DNA from: Peptoniphilaceae bacterium
Lineage (GTDB): Bacteria > Bacillota > Clostridia > Tissierellales > Peptoniphilaceae
Direction of reading: 5' to 3'
Length of the DNA stretch: 55,549 bases
Assembly: GCA_028723425.1 (NCBI GenBank)
Contig: JAQYEZ010000069.1
Location: forward strand, 1-55,549
The translations under genes were made by a program, and so were the position numbers. Below, piece after piece: positions 44,586 to 54,188 of this stretch; the stretch's first letter is position 1; the number at the start of each line of letters is the position of its first letter. The notes under the pieces were generated by a model. It had not been told where the DNA came from. It saw only the letters and a list, made by a program, of their open reading frames with translations, and did no database searches.

Positions 44586-45596
44586 TTATAGGAGGTTAAT
44601 TCCTTTTTCTTTTAAGCTTTCTCTCATATCTTTTGGCCAGTAGGAAACTTGGACCTCTCCTATATGTGCTTTTTGCAAGAAGTACATACAAAGTCTTGAT
44701 TGACCTATACCTCCTCCTATGGTTAAGGGAAGTTTGTTATTAGCTAGGAGTTTGTGATAGTCGTATTGTAATCTTTCGGTTTTTCCTGATTTTTCCAGTT
44801 GATCTATTAAGGATTTTGAGTCAACTCTAATTCCCATCGAAGATAATTCTAGGACATCATCTAAGACAGGATTATAAACAAGTATATCTCCGTTTAAGTC
44901 CCAATCATCATAGTCGGGTGCTCTCATATCATGCACTTTTCCATTTGAAAGTTCTTTACCTATTTGCATTAGAAAAACAGCCTTGTATTTTTTTACTGCT
45001 TCTCTTTCTCTTTGACTTGGACTAAGATCTGGATACAAATCAAGAAGTTCTTGGGTTGTCATAAAATGAATATTTTGAGGTAAGAGCTTTACCCTAGTAG
45101 GCATTAGGTTACATATATACTCATCCAAGGCTCTTAAAGTGTTAAAGATAACTTGAACAGTAGCTTCTAAGTATTCCACATTTCTATCTTTTTGATCTAT
45201 TATAAGTTCCCAATCCCATTGGTCAACATAGAAAGAGTGAGTATTATCAGGAATCTCACATCTTCTAATAGCATTCATATCTGTATATAGGCCTTCATGC
45301 ATCTTAAAATTGTATTTTTTTAGGGCAAATCTCTTCCATTTAGCTAAGGAGTGGACTATCTCCATTTTTTGATTATCTGCTTCTGGTAGGCTAAAAGTTA
45401 CTGGCTCTTCTACACCACTTAGGTTATCGTTAAGCCCTGTTTTTGTATCAACAAATAAAGGAGCAGAAACTCTTTTAAGATTTAAATTGTTGGATAAGTT
45501 AATTTGGAAAAAGTCCTTTATTTCCTTAATAAGCATTTGAGTTCTATATAAGTTCTCGTCAGATTTATAGTCTTTTGGTGCGTAAATTTCAGTCAT
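44586..45596 (-). CDS. asnA: Aspartate-ammonia ligase (asparagine synthetase A)
   Basis: A 336-residue AsnA, the ammonia-using asparagine synthetase related to class II tRNA synthetases. LKRVSAPLFVDTKTGLNDNL and SFYVDQWDWELII are the conserved active-site segments, and the C-terminal TIGGGIGQSRLCMYFL is the motif-3-like ATP region. It forms asparagine from aspartate, ammonia and ATP. GGAG lies 5 bases before the start. The gene is divergent from the pst operon; both promoters share 45597-45768. Confidence 0.95.
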   Translation of the reverse strand: MTEIYAPKDYKSDENLYRTQMLIKEIKDFFQINLSNNLNLKRVSAPLFVDTKTGLNDNLSGVEEPVTFSLPEADNQKMEIVHSLAKWKRFALKKYNFKMHEGLYTDMNAIRRCEIPDNTHSFYVDQWDWELIIDQKDRNVEYLEATVQVIFNTLRALDEYICNLMPTRVKLLPQNIHFMTTQELLDLYPDLSPSQREREAVKKYKAVFLMQIGKELSNGKVHDMRAPDYDDWDLNGDILVYNPVLDDVLELSSMGIRVDSKSLIDQLEKSGKTERLQYDYHKLLANNKLPLTIGGGIGQSRLCMYFLQKAHIGEVQVSYWPKDMRESLKEKGINLL

Positions 45597-45643
45597 AAAA
45601 TCTCCTTAGTAAAGTAGTTAAAATATTTTCTAATCATTTTTAT

Positions 45644-45671
45644 ATTATATAATTTTTTTAAAATTTTTCAA
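45644..45671 (-). promoter_or_regulatory. Promoter of asnA
   Basis: On the minus strand TTGAAA (45671-45666), a 16-base spacer and TATAAT (45649-45644). Its -35 box ends 10 bases from the first Pho box, so PhoP binding might also touch asnA. Confidence 0.6.
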
Positions 45672-45681
45672 TCTCTATTTT

Positions 45682-45710
45682 TTTACATAAACTTTACATT
45701 CATTTTAAGT
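45682..45710 (+). promoter_or_regulatory. Three Pho boxes (PhoP/PhoB operator)
   Basis: TTTACAT at 45682, TTTACAT at 45693 and TTTAAGT at 45704 are direct repeats spaced exactly 11 bases, the hallmark of a Pho operator. TATCAT at 45730-45735 is a possible -10, placing the last box where a -35 would be. PhoP, encoded at 49952-50611, should activate pstS from here under phosphate limitation. Confidence 0.85.
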
Positions 45711-45768
45711 AAACAAAATAGGTCTTATTTATCATATGTAATGAATTAGATATTTAAAGGAGATAATA

Positions 45769-46722
45769 ATGAAAATTAAAAACACAAAATTCATTGCACT
45801 AGCATTATCACTAACTTTTATTCTAGCAGCATGTGGTGGCAAGAAAGAAGAAGGAGATAATAAAGCTAGCGAAGGAAGTCAAGTACAAAGTACAGAAACA
45901 TCAACTGAAGATACAAAAACTGAAGATACTACTGCTAATGCAGAAGATTTTGATATATCTGTTGTATCTAGAGAGGATGGTTCAGGTACAAGAGGAGCTT
46001 TCATAGAACTAACTGGTCTTGAAGAAGAAAAAGACGGAAAAAAAGTTGATACAACAACAGATGAAGCTGTAGTACAAAATTCTACCAATGGTGTAATGCA
46101 AACTGTATCACAAGATCCAAATGCTATTGGATATATTTCTCTAGGATCTTTGAATGATACTGTAAAAGCTATCAAAATTAATGGCGTAGAAGCAACAGAT
46201 GAAAATATTAAATCTGGTGACTACAACCTTCAAAGAAACTTCAATCTTGGTTACAAAGAAGACGGCCTTGATGATGTATCAAAAGACTTTTTAGCTTATT
46301 GTTTAAGCCCAGATGCTGAAAAGATTGTAGCTGATCAAGGATATATACCAGTAGAAAGTAAAGACTTTACTTCAACAAAACCTAAGGGAAATATTACAGT
46401 TGCTGGTTCTACATCAGTTACTCCACTAATGGAAAAACTAATTGAAGCTTACAAGGATGTTAACCCTAACGCAACTATAGAACTTCAATCAACAGGATCT
46501 TCATCAGGTATTGAATCAACTATTTCTGGTGTAAGTCAAATTGCTATGGCATCAAGAGATTTGAAAGAAGACGAAGCAAAAGAATTAAAAGTCGAAATTC
46601 TTGCCCAAGACGGTATAGCAGTAATAGTTAACAAAGACGATTCTAAGATTGATGACTTGACTATGGATCAAGTAAAGGAAATTTTCTCAGGTAAGATTAA
46701 GAACACATCTGAATTAAAATAA
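45769..46722 (+). CDS. pstS: PstS-like phosphate-binding lipoprotein, circularly permuted
   Basis: A 317-residue lipoprotein. The signal peptide ends in the lipobox ILAACGG (cysteine 22), followed by an acidic, threonine-rich linker to residue 60. The mature part shows PstS motifs in reversed order: VVSREDGSGTRGAF (65-78) and DPNAIGYISLG to DQGYIPV (116-195), normally the C-terminal half, come first; then ITVAGSTSVTPL (209-220), TGSSSGIES and QVKEIFSGKIKN (301-312), normally the N-terminal half, end the protein. All phosphate-loop motifs seem kept, so it should bind phosphate and feed PstCAB. It is preceded by Pho boxes and followed by a terminator. Confidence 0.85.
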   Translation: MKIKNTKFIALALSLTFILAACGGKKEEGDNKASEGSQVQSTETSTEDTKTEDTTANAEDFDISVVSREDGSGTRGAFIELTGLEEEKDGKKVDTTTDEAVVQNSTNGVMQTVSQDPNAIGYISLGSLNDTVKAIKINGVEATDENIKSGDYNLQRNFNLGYKEDGLDDVSKDFLAYCLSPDAEKIVADQGYIPVESKDFTSTKPKGNITVAGSTSVTPLMEKLIEAYKDVNPNATIELQSTGSSSGIESTISGVSQIAMASRDLKEDEAKELKVEILAQDGIAVIVNKDDSKIDDLTMDQVKEIFSGKIKNTSELK

Positions 46723-46732
46723 AAGATGAAGA

Positions 46733-46766
46733 GAAAGTAAGTTCCTTTGAGCTTGCTTTCTTTTTT
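46733..46766 (+). terminator. Intra-operon terminator between pstS and pstC
   Basis: GAAAGTAAG (46733-46741) pairs with CTTGCTTTC (46752-46760) with one U-G pair, followed by six T. A partial terminator here would give more binding protein than permease. Confidence 0.82.
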
Positions 46767-46803
46767 AAACTAGTCAAAGCCTTGATAAACTTAGGAGATA
46801 TCA

Positions 46804-47664
46804 ATGAAATCATATAAAGAAAAAATAGGAGAGGCAATCTTCTTGCTATCGGCAGCGACAGCAGTATTTCTTATAGGTCTGATTACCTTTTTCATATTTA
46901 AATCAGGCCTTAATTTTATAAATAAATATGGGCTAATAAGTTTTTTGACAGGACAAAAATGGGCTCCTACTGCAAAACCTCCTTACTTTGGCATAGGTCC
47001 AATGATAGTTGGTTCTGTTATTGTTACACTAATTTCAACAATGATTGCCCTACCTTTTGGCTTGTCAATTTCAATTTTTATGGCCTATTACGCAAAAAAA
47101 TCTTATGGATTTTTAAAGTCACTAATAAATTTAATGGCAGCTATTCCATCAATCATTTATGGTTTCTTTGCAATGATGGTTTTGGTTCCTTTTATGGCAC
47201 AAACTTTTCATGTTAAAGGAATGAATATGATAACAGCATCCATACTATTAAGTATTATGATTCTACCTACAATGGTAAATATATCTCAAAACTCATTGGA
47301 ACAAGTACCAAAGGTATTCTATACTGGATCTTTGGCTTTAGGGGCAACCAAGGAAGAAACTATTAGAAAAGTAATGGTACCTTATGCAAAAAGTGGTATT
47401 TTTTCTTCTATTATTCTTGCTATAGGTAGATCAATAGGAGAGACCATGGCAGTTTACCTAGTTGTTGGTAATCAACCTAGAATGCCTCATTCTTTATTCG
47501 ATGGTGTAAGAACTCTTACAACAAATATAGTTCTAGAAATGGGCTATGCGGCAGGAGATCACAAAGAAGCATTAATAGCTACAGGTATGGTTTTATTTGT
47601 ATTTATTTTAATAATAAATGTTATCTTTAACTTTATTAGAAGAAGAGGAGATGCAAAACTATAG
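46804..47664 (+). CDS. pstC: Phosphate ABC transporter permease PstC
   Basis: A 286-residue inner-membrane permease with six hydrophobic segments. AAIPSIIYGFFAM and the cytoplasmic coupling loop [18 protein letters not shown] are typical of PstC. It pairs with PstA to form the phosphate channel. TAGGAGAT lies before the start. pstA follows after 8 bases. Confidence 0.93.
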   Translation: MKSYKEKIGEAIFLLSAATAVFLIGLITFFIFKSGLNFINKYGLISFLTGQKWAPTAKPPYFGIGPMIVGSVIVTLISTMIALPFGLSISIFMAYYAKKSYGFLKSLINLMAAIPSIIYGFFAMMVLVPFMAQTFHVKGMNMITASILLSIMILPTMVNISQNSLEQVPKVFYTGSLALGATKEETIRKVMVPYAKSGIFSSIILAIGRSIGETMAVYLVVGNQPRMPHSLFDGVRTLTTNIVLEMGYAAGDHKEALIATGMVLFVFILIINVIFNFIRRRGDAKL

Positions 47665-47672
47665 GAGATAAT

Positions 47673-48476
47673 ATGAAAAAATCTTTTAAAATTTTAATAA
47701 TGGCACTTACATTTATTGGATTTGCATCTGGTGGCCTTGTTATTGCTCATATTTTAATAAATGGTATACCAAATATTAGCAAAGGATTGTTTGCTATGGA
47801 ATATACATCTGAAAATGTATCTATTATGCCAGCTTTAATCACAACTTTTTATACAATTATAATAACCCTTTTGGTAACTTTGCCATTGGGAATATTTACA
47901 GCCATATATCTTTCTCAATATGCTAAGAATAAATATTTCATTGGAACAGTAAGATTTGCAACAGAAATCCTATCTTCAATCCCATCTATAGTATATGGAT
48001 TATTTGGTTATATTTTCTTTGCAGCTACTTTAAAATTGGGTTATTCACTTATTTCTGGTTCTTTGACAGTTGCAATTATGATACTTCCAACAATAATAAG
48101 AACTACAGAAGAGGCGATTTTAACAGTAAATCCACTTCAGGCTCACGCCTCTTTGGCACTTGGAGCAACAAAAATTCAAACTATATTTAAAATAGTAATT
48201 CCAGAAGCTATCGATGGTATTCTTGCTGGTATATTTTTATCTACAGGAAGAATTGTTGGTGAATCTGCTGGTCTAATCTACACTATGGGTACAATGGCAG
48301 CTATACCAACAAGCCTTTTAGATTCTGCAAGGACTTTGGCTGTACACATGTTTGTCCTTTCATCAGAAGGCTTCCATGTAAAAGAAGCATATGCAACAGC
48401 AGTACTTTTGCTTGTCTTTGTAATAGTATTGAACTCAGTATCTACATGGATATCAAAAGCTTTGGTTAAAAAATAG
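47673..48476 (+). CDS. pstA: Phosphate ABC transporter permease PstA
   Basis: A 267-residue permease with six hydrophobic segments. [15 protein letters not shown], the coupling loop [19 protein letters not shown] and [13 protein letters not shown] match PstA. TAGGAGA directly precedes its start, and pstB follows 8 bases after its stop. Confidence 0.93.
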   Translation: MKKSFKILIMALTFIGFASGGLVIAHILINGIPNISKGLFAMEYTSENVSIMPALITTFYTIIITLLVTLPLGIFTAIYLSQYAKNKYFIGTVRFATEILSSIPSIVYGLFGYIFFAATLKLGYSLISGSLTVAIMILPTIIRTTEEAILTVNPLQAHASLALGATKIQTIFKIVIPEAIDGILAGIFLSTGRIVGESAGLIYTMGTMAAIPTSLLDSARTLAVHMFVLSSEGFHVKEAYATAVLLLVFVIVLNSVSTWISKALVKK

Positions 48477-48484
48477 GAGACTAT

Positions 48485-49333
48485 ATGGACACAATAAAAT
48501 TAGATAATGTTAGTAGGGATAAACTGAATAGTGAAAGTAAAGAGATGGCAGAAGAAAAAATAAGCGGAAAAATTTCCGATGAAATAATGATAAAGGTAGA
48601 AGACTTAGATCTCTATTATGGTGATTTCCAAGCTTTAAAAAAAATCAATATGGAGATTAAGAAAAATCAAGTCACAGCTTTTATTGGACCTTCAGGTTGT
48701 GGGAAATCTACAACTTTAAAGTGTTTTAATAGAATGAATGACTTGGTAGATGATTGTAAAATAGAAGGAAAAATTTATATAGACAATAAGGAAATCAACG
48801 ATCCGAAAGTAGATGTTGTAAAACTTAGAAAAGATGTGGGCATGGTATTTCAAACACCAAATCCATTTTCAAAATCTGTTTATGATAATATAACCTATGG
48901 GCCAAAAATTCATGGCATAAAAGATAAGGATGAGCTTGATCAGATAGTTGAAAGATCATTAAAACAAGCAGCTATTTGGGATGAAGTAAAAGATAAACTC
49001 AATCAAAATGCCCTATCATTTTCAGGTGGACAACAACAAAGAATTTGTATAGCTAGAACTCTTTCTGTAAGTCCCCAAGTAGTTCTTATGGACGAGCCAA
49101 CATCAGCTCTTGACCCAATTTCTACAGCAGCTATAGAAGAGCTTATGTATCAATTAAAAGATAATTACACTATTGTAATTGTAACTCATAACATGCAACA
49201 AGCCGCAAGAATTTCTGATAGAACAGCTTTCTTTTTAACAGGAGAAGTTGTTGAAATGGATGATACAAAAGTAATATTTAAAGATCCAAGGGATAAAAGG
49301 ACAGAAGATTATATCACAGGAAGGTTCGGTTAA
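48485..49333 (+). CDS. pstB: Phosphate ABC transporter ATPase PstB
   Basis: A 282-residue ATPase. Walker A is GPSGCGKST, the Q-loop [16 protein letters not shown], the signature [15 protein letters not shown] and the Walker [14 protein letters not shown]; the ending EDYITGRFG is the PstB hallmark. About 35 extra, charged residues precede the usual start; the internal ATG at 48587 has no ribosome binding site while GGAG precedes 48485, so the extension seems real. Confidence 0.95.
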   Translation: MDTIKLDNVSRDKLNSESKEMAEEKISGKISDEIMIKVEDLDLYYGDFQALKKINMEIKKNQVTAFIGPSGCGKSTTLKCFNRMNDLVDDCKIEGKIYIDNKEINDPKVDVVKLRKDVGMVFQTPNPFSKSVYDNITYGPKIHGIKDKDELDQIVERSLKQAAIWDEVKDKLNQNALSFSGGQQQRICIARTLSVSPQVVLMDEPTSALDPISTAAIEELMYQLKDNYTIVIVTHNMQQAARISDRTAFFLTGEVVEMDDTKVIFKDPRDKRTEDYITGRFG

Positions 49334-49334
49334 T

Positions 49335-49952
49335 ATGAGATCAAAATATTTCGAAGATTTAGAAAAAATAAAAGAACTAGAAATAAATTTATCAGAACTA
49401 GTCATACTCGCCTATGAAAGATTTGAACTTTATCTAAATAATAATGATCAGAAAAATATTCATGAAGTAATTGATCTAGATCATGATGTCAATACAAAGG
49501 CATCATATATAGAAAGATACTGTTATGATTTATTGGCACTTCAACAACCAGTTGCAAAAGATTTAAGATTTTTACAAATGTCAATAAAAATGGCATCAAA
49601 TTATAAAAGAATTTCCAACCATCTAGCACAAGCTGGTATAATAGTATTAAACTTTCCATTAAATGATCAAGAAAAAAATTTTGTAAAAGATTTTATAGAT
49701 AATCAAAAACAAATGGTACTTGGAAGTAGAGATGCTTTTTATAATGATGATAAGGATCTTGCTAGAGAAACAATGGAAAAAGATGAGATAAATGATAAGC
49801 TATTTGAAAATGCCATAGAATACCTGGTTAACCTTACAAAGAAAGATATGATTAAGGCTAGAGAACTTTCAGAAAAAGTGCTATTTTTCAAATATTTTGA
49901 AAGACTAGGTGATAGGCTAGAAAGAAACGCAGATTTTGCTAAGAGGTTATAA
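49335..49952 (+). CDS. phoU: Phosphate signalling protein PhoU
   Basis: A 205-residue helical protein with the two PhoU repeats; the metal-binding acidic motifs appear as EVIDLDHDVN in the first repeat and EKDEINDKLFE in the second. It links the state of the PstSCAB transporter to the PhoR kinase. It starts 1 base after the pstB stop and shares its last base with the phoP start. Slightly shorter than usual. Confidence 0.9.
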   Translation: MRSKYFEDLEKIKELEINLSELVILAYERFELYLNNNDQKNIHEVIDLDHDVNTKASYIERYCYDLLALQQPVAKDLRFLQMSIKMASNYKRISNHLAQAGIIVLNFPLNDQEKNFVKDFIDNQKQMVLGSRDAFYNDDKDLARETMEKDEINDKLFENAIEYLVNLTKKDMIKARELSEKVLFFKYFERLGDRLERNADFAKRL

Positions 49953-50611
49953 TGATTTATGTTGTTGAAGATGACAAATCCATAAGAAATCTTATTATGT
50001 ATGCTTTAAAAGAAAAAGGATACAAGGTTAAAGGTTTTGAAGATGGTTTAAAAGTAGTTGAAGCTGTTAGGAATGAAGAAGTTGAACTTGTAATTCTTGA
50101 TATAATGCTTCCAGAAAAAGATGGTATGGAAATACTCACAGAAATCAGAGAATTTTCGGATATTCCAGTTATCATGCTTACTGCTCGTACAGATGAATAT
50201 GACAAAGTTATGGGGCTTGAAAGTGGAGCAGATGACTACATTACCAAGCCATTTTCTATCCTAGAACTTTTATCTAGGGTAAAAGCCGTTTTAAGACGAA
50301 GCAAAAAAGACGACTTTGACCATATTACTTATGGAAATGTCAGAATCAACAAGAAAAAAAGAACTGTAAAGGTAAATGGAAAAAAGATAGATTTAACTTA
50401 CAAAGAATTTGAAATGCTCCTTCTTCTCATGAATAATATAGGCAATGTAATAACCAGAGAGGATTTTTTGCTAAAAATTTGGGGCTATGACTATGAGGGG
50501 GAAACTAGAACTGTTGATGTCCATATAGCATCTCTTAGATCTAAGCTTAAAGATGGAGGAGATAATATAAAAACTGTAAGAAATCTAGGCTATAAATTTG
50601 GAGAAATATGA
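49952..50611 (+). CDS. phoP: Phosphate regulon response regulator PhoP/PhoB
   Basis: A 219-residue OmpR-type regulator. Acidic pocket VEDDKS, phospho-aspartate in LVILDIMLPEKDG, conserved lysine in DDYITKPFS, and a winged helix with TRTVDVHIASLRSKL and VRNLGYKFG. Its place between phoU and a PhoR-like kinase and the Pho boxes before pstS identify its targets. It overlaps phoR by 4 bases. Confidence 0.9.
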   Translation: MIYVVEDDKSIRNLIMYALKEKGYKVKGFEDGLKVVEAVRNEEVELVILDIMLPEKDGMEILTEIREFSDIPVIMLTARTDEYDKVMGLESGADDYITKPFSILELLSRVKAVLRRSKKDDFDHITYGNVRINKKKRTVKVNGKKIDLTYKEFEMLLLLMNNIGNVITREDFLLKIWGYDYEGETRTVDVHIASLRSKLKDGGDNIKTVRNLGYKFGEI

Positions 50612-52227
50612 AAAAAGTAATAAATAAATATATAAATATCCTAACCATACTTATTTTTACTCTGATGTTTTTATGCCATGGATTTTTTTCCTTTAAAACT
50701 TATATCAAAGCTCAAGATCAATTTATGGAGAATTCTTTGAGCTTTCTTTTATCTAATAGTGATAAAAGTGACTTTGTGGAAACGCTTGACAATTTTTATA
50801 AGTCAAATAAAAATCTATCCCTCTTATATAGAAATAAGGATGGAAAAGATTTATATTCAAGTGAAAATTTTGATAAAGACCTTTATGAAAAGCTTAAAGA
50901 TAGGGCTGATAAAAATAAAGTAATTAAAAATCTTATAGAAGATAGCATTTTTATATATCAAGAAAATTTTGGTCCAAGTCTGGTTATTTTGAAGAAAGAA
51001 AATATTGCAAAAAGTCTAAATTATTTCGATTTTAAATATTATTTCTTTGCTTTTATGATTTTTATATTATTTAATAATTTTTTTGTAAGTGAACTTGTTA
51101 AAAAAATAATCTTACCTAGCAAAAAAACTAAACTAAGTCAAGAAGATGTAGCAATAATAAAGGATTTGGAAAAGTTTTTTAAAAATTATGATAACAAAAA
51201 TTTGACCAAAGGAAAAAATGACCAAATTTTTCAAAGTGGATTCTTTGATGTAAAAAATATCACAGATAATATGGAAGAAGGTTTCATCTTTTTTAATAGA
51301 AAGGGTGTTATAGAAATAATAAATGAAGCTGCCAAAAATATGCTTGACATAGATAAAAGCTATGATTTGGAAAATCTATTTGATTGTGATGACTATAAAC
51401 TAGCCTTAAAAGAAACTAGACTCTTGTCCAAGGGGAAAAATATCGATATAAAAGTAAAAAATAAAGATATAAAACTATTTATTGATCCTATCTTTGATGG
51501 AGATGATTTTTCTTATATAGTACTTGCCATAGACAACTCGGAAACAAAAAGAGCAGAACTTATGAGAAGAGAATTTTCGGCAAATGTTAGCCATGAACTA
51601 AAATCTCCGCTTACATCTATAAATGGTTATGCAGAGCTAATAGCCACAGGTTTTGCCAAGGATAAAGATATTGTTAAATTTGCCCAAATTATATACAAAG
51701 AAGGTAACAGATTACTTGGAATTATAGATGATATTTTAAAGCTTTCAAAATTAGATGAGAAGAACTTTGAACAAGCAAGAAGCCAAATAAATGTAAGGGA
51801 TGTTTGCAATTCTTGTATATATAAATTTAAAAACTTATCAGACAAAAAATCTTTGACTATAGAAAATAAAGTTGAGGACTTTACAGTAAGAACCAATGAA
51901 AGTCTTTTTACTGATTTAATAACAAATCTATATGAAAATGCCATAAAGTATAATAAGCCAGGAGGGAAAATTAGCCTTACTTCTAAAAAGATAGATAATA
52001 AGTATTACCTAATGGTATCAGATACAGGAATTGGTATAAAAGCTGAGGATGTGGATAGGATATTTGAGAGATTCTATGTAGCGGATAAGTCTAGATCAAG
52101 ATCTCTTAAATCAACAGGACTTGGTCTTTCTATAGTAAAGCATATATGTGATTATTTGAACTATGATATTAAAGTTTCAAGTATTTATGGAGAGGGATCT
52201 ACCTTTACCCTAATTATGCATGATTAG
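50608..52227 (+). CDS. phoR: Phosphate sensor histidine kinase PhoR
   Basis: A 539-residue kinase: membrane helix near 9-30, an outside region to about 135, a second helix near 142-165, a PAS-like domain near 210-310 (MEEGFIFFNRKGVIEIINEA), then the phosphorylated histidine in FSANVSHELKSPLTSINGYA, the N box NLYENAIKYN, and DTGIGIKAEDV and STGLGLSIVKHI. This order matches PhoR. No HAMP domain is obvious. GAGGG/CCCTC around GAT at 52230-52242 with a short T-run is a weak possible terminator. Confidence 0.88.
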   Translation: MKKVINKYINILTILIFTLMFLCHGFFSFKTYIKAQDQFMENSLSFLLSNSDKSDFVETLDNFYKSNKNLSLLYRNKDGKDLYSSENFDKDLYEKLKDRADKNKVIKNLIEDSIFIYQENFGPSLVILKKENIAKSLNYFDFKYYFFAFMIFILFNNFFVSELVKKIILPSKKTKLSQEDVAIIKDLEKFFKNYDNKNLTKGKNDQIFQSGFFDVKNITDNMEEGFIFFNRKGVIEIINEAAKNMLDIDKSYDLENLFDCDDYKLALKETRLLSKGKNIDIKVKNKDIKLFIDPIFDGDDFSYIVLAIDNSETKRAELMRREFSANVSHELKSPLTSINGYAELIATGFAKDKDIVKFAQIIYKEGNRLLGIIDDILKLSKLDEKNFEQARSQINVRDVCNSCIYKFKNLSDKKSLTIENKVEDFTVRTNESLFTDLITNLYENAIKYNKPGGKISLTSKKIDNKYYLMVSDTGIGIKAEDVDRIFERFYVADKSRSRSLKSTGLGLSIVKHICDYLNYDIKVSSIYGEGSTFTLIMHD

Positions 52228-52320
52228 GGAGGGGATCCCTCTTTATGATTGAAAATTTATATATATTGCCAAAAAAACTTTAATTTGATAAAATTGTATA
52301 AAATATGAGTAGGAGGGTTT

Positions 52321-52608
52321 ATGAAAGTTAAAATTTGTCTTGGTGCTAGGTGTACCATGTATGGCGCTGATGTAATCCTAGATAGGATAGAAGACATGAA
52401 AGAAGATTTAGAAAGATACAGAAACAGAGACGATGTTGTCGTTGATGATATTGACATTGATCTTGTTAACTGTTTTGGATATTGTAAGAAGGATAGAAAG
52501 TTTTCCCCTGTTATCCAAGTTGATGATAAAGTTTTTACAGCCGCTAGATCAGAAGTCGTAATGGAATACATATTAGATAAGGCCTTTGAAAAGAATTTTG
52601 AGGAATAG
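52321..52608 (+). CDS. Mini NuoE-like thioredoxin-fold [2Fe-2S] protein
   Basis: A 95-residue protein with the four cysteines of the NuoE/HydC-type 2Fe-2S ferredoxin: C6 and C11 in CLGARC, C51 and C55 in CFGYC. It lacks the N-terminal helical domain of full NuoE subunits. AGGAGGG precedes the start. The [FeFe]-hydrogenase gene begins 8 bases after its stop codon, so it probably passes electrons to or from that enzyme. No NuoF-like flavoprotein is seen beside it. Confidence 0.78.
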   Translation: MKVKICLGARCTMYGADVILDRIEDMKEDLERYRNRDDVVVDDIDIDLVNCFGYCKKDRKFSPVIQVDDKVFTAARSEVVMEYILDKAFEKNFEE

Positions 52609-52616
52609 GAATAAAA

Positions 52617-54125
52617 ATGAAAGAAGAATACATAAATATATTAAAGATTAGGAGAATGGCTTTCGAACACATAGCAAAGATTGCCTATGAGAATAGACCT
52701 CTGACAGACATTGCGACAGAAGTTTATGACATACTTCCTGGAGAGTTAGCCTCATATAGGGAAAATATTTTTAGAGAAAGAGCTGTAATGGGAGAAAGGT
52801 TAAGAATGGGTATAGGTCTTGATGCAAGAACTGCCGATAAAACCGAATCTCTAACAGAAGGACTTTTTTCTAAGGATCTGGAAAATGTAGTTTATGATCC
52901 ACCTCTAGTATCTGTAATAAAAATCGCTTGTGAAGCCTGCCCTGAAAATAGGGTTGAGGTAACAAATACTTGTAGGGCTTGTATAGCTCATCCTTGTGTT
53001 CATGTATGCCCAAAAAATGCCGTAACCTACACAGCAAAAGGCTCTATTATTGATCAAGATAAATGTATCAAGTGTGGTAAATGTGTAGAAGCTTGCCCTT
53101 ATAATGCAATTGTCCATACTAAAAGACCTTGTGCCCAAGCTTGTGGAGTAAAGGCTATTAAGTCTGATGGGCTTGGTAGAGCTGAAATTATGGATAATAA
53201 GTGTGTAGCTTGCGGTAGATGTATTACTGCCTGTCCTTTTGGAGCTATATCTGACAAGACTGAAATATACCAATTGGTCAAGGCACTTCAATCAGATAAA
53301 CGTGTTTATGCTATAGTTGCTCCTTCTTTTGTAGGCCAATTTGGACCTTTGGTTTCTCCAGTTCAAATAAAAGAAGCCATTAAAGAACTTGGATTTGAAG
53401 ATGTAATAGAAGTTGGTTTAGGTGCAGACCTTACAACCTTAAATGAAGCTCATGAGTATTTAGAAAGTGTGCCAGACAAATTAAAATTCATGGGAACTTC
53501 ATGTTGCTACTCATGGAAGCTTATGGTAAAAAAGAATTTCCCAGAAATAGATAATAATATTTCAGAATCCTCAACACCAATGATATATTCGGGTAAACAC
53601 ATTAAAAAAACAGACCCAGAAGCTTATGTATGCTTTATAGGCCCATGTATATCAAAAAAACTTGAGTCAAAAGTTCCAGAAGTCGAAGAAGTTATTGACT
53701 ATGTAATAACTTTTGAAGAATTAATGGGGATGTTTGTTGCTAAAAATATAGAACCTGCAGAAATAGAAGTTGATCAAGAGTGGATGGATGCATCAAAAAC
53801 GGCTAGAAATTATGCGGTAAGCGGTGGTGTTGCCGAGGCTGTAAAACAAAGAGTCAATGAGATTGACCCAGACAGGGATGTAAAAGTTGAAAAAGCAGAA
53901 GGGCTCGCAGATTGTGTAAATCTTGCCCGAATGGCAAAATTAGGTAGAAAAGATGGCCTACTATTAGAAGGAATGGCCTGCCTAGGCGGTTGTGTAGGTG
54001 GACCTGGAACTTTAATTACCAAGAAAAAAACCACCAAGGCTGTCAATGCCTTTGCCGAAGAATCTATTTTCAAATCACCATTTGACAATACAAACATTCC
54101 AGATGAAGATAAGCCTAAAGATTAA
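52617..54125 (+). CDS. [FeFe]-hydrogenase, multi-cluster monomer
   Basis: A 502-residue iron hydrogenase. Residues 100-210 hold many cysteines: CEACP, CRACIAHPCVHVCP, CIKCGKCVEACP and CVACGRCITACP, for several 4Fe-4S clusters. The H-cluster motifs are TSCCYSW (294-300), GPCISKK (342-348) and EGMACLGGC (451-459). The usual proline after TSCC is tyrosine here and the ends differ from clostridial HydA1, suggesting a divergent class. The N-terminal 95 residues form a helical region. It would make or use H2 and needs HydEFG. Electron partner is probably the adjacent 2Fe-2S protein or ferredoxin. Confidence 0.87.
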   Translation: MKEEYINILKIRRMAFEHIAKIAYENRPLTDIATEVYDILPGELASYRENIFRERAVMGERLRMGIGLDARTADKTESLTEGLFSKDLENVVYDPPLVSVIKIACEACPENRVEVTNTCRACIAHPCVHVCPKNAVTYTAKGSIIDQDKCIKCGKCVEACPYNAIVHTKRPCAQACGVKAIKSDGLGRAEIMDNKCVACGRCITACPFGAISDKTEIYQLVKALQSDKRVYAIVAPSFVGQFGPLVSPVQIKEAIKELGFEDVIEVGLGADLTTLNEAHEYLESVPDKLKFMGTSCCYSWKLMVKKNFPEIDNNISESSTPMIYSGKHIKKTDPEAYVCFIGPCISKKLESKVPEVEEVIDYVITFEELMGMFVAKNIEPAEIEVDQEWMDASKTARNYAVSGGVAEAVKQRVNEIDPDRDVKVEKAEGLADCVNLARMAKLGRKDGLLLEGMACLGGCVGGPGTLITKKKTTKAVNAFAEESIFKSPFDNTNIPDEDKPKD

Positions 54126-54141
54126 ATAAAAAAACAAATAT

Positions 54142-54180
54142 AAAAACGAGGACTATTGGTTTAAACTGTCCTCGTTTTAT
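54142..54180. terminator. Bidirectional terminator between hydrogenase and flavodiiron genes
   Basis: AAAACGAGGAC (54143-54153) pairs perfectly with GTCCTCGTTTT (54168-54178) around 14 bases, between convergent genes. Confidence 0.92.
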
Positions 54181-54188
54181 AGTTAATA

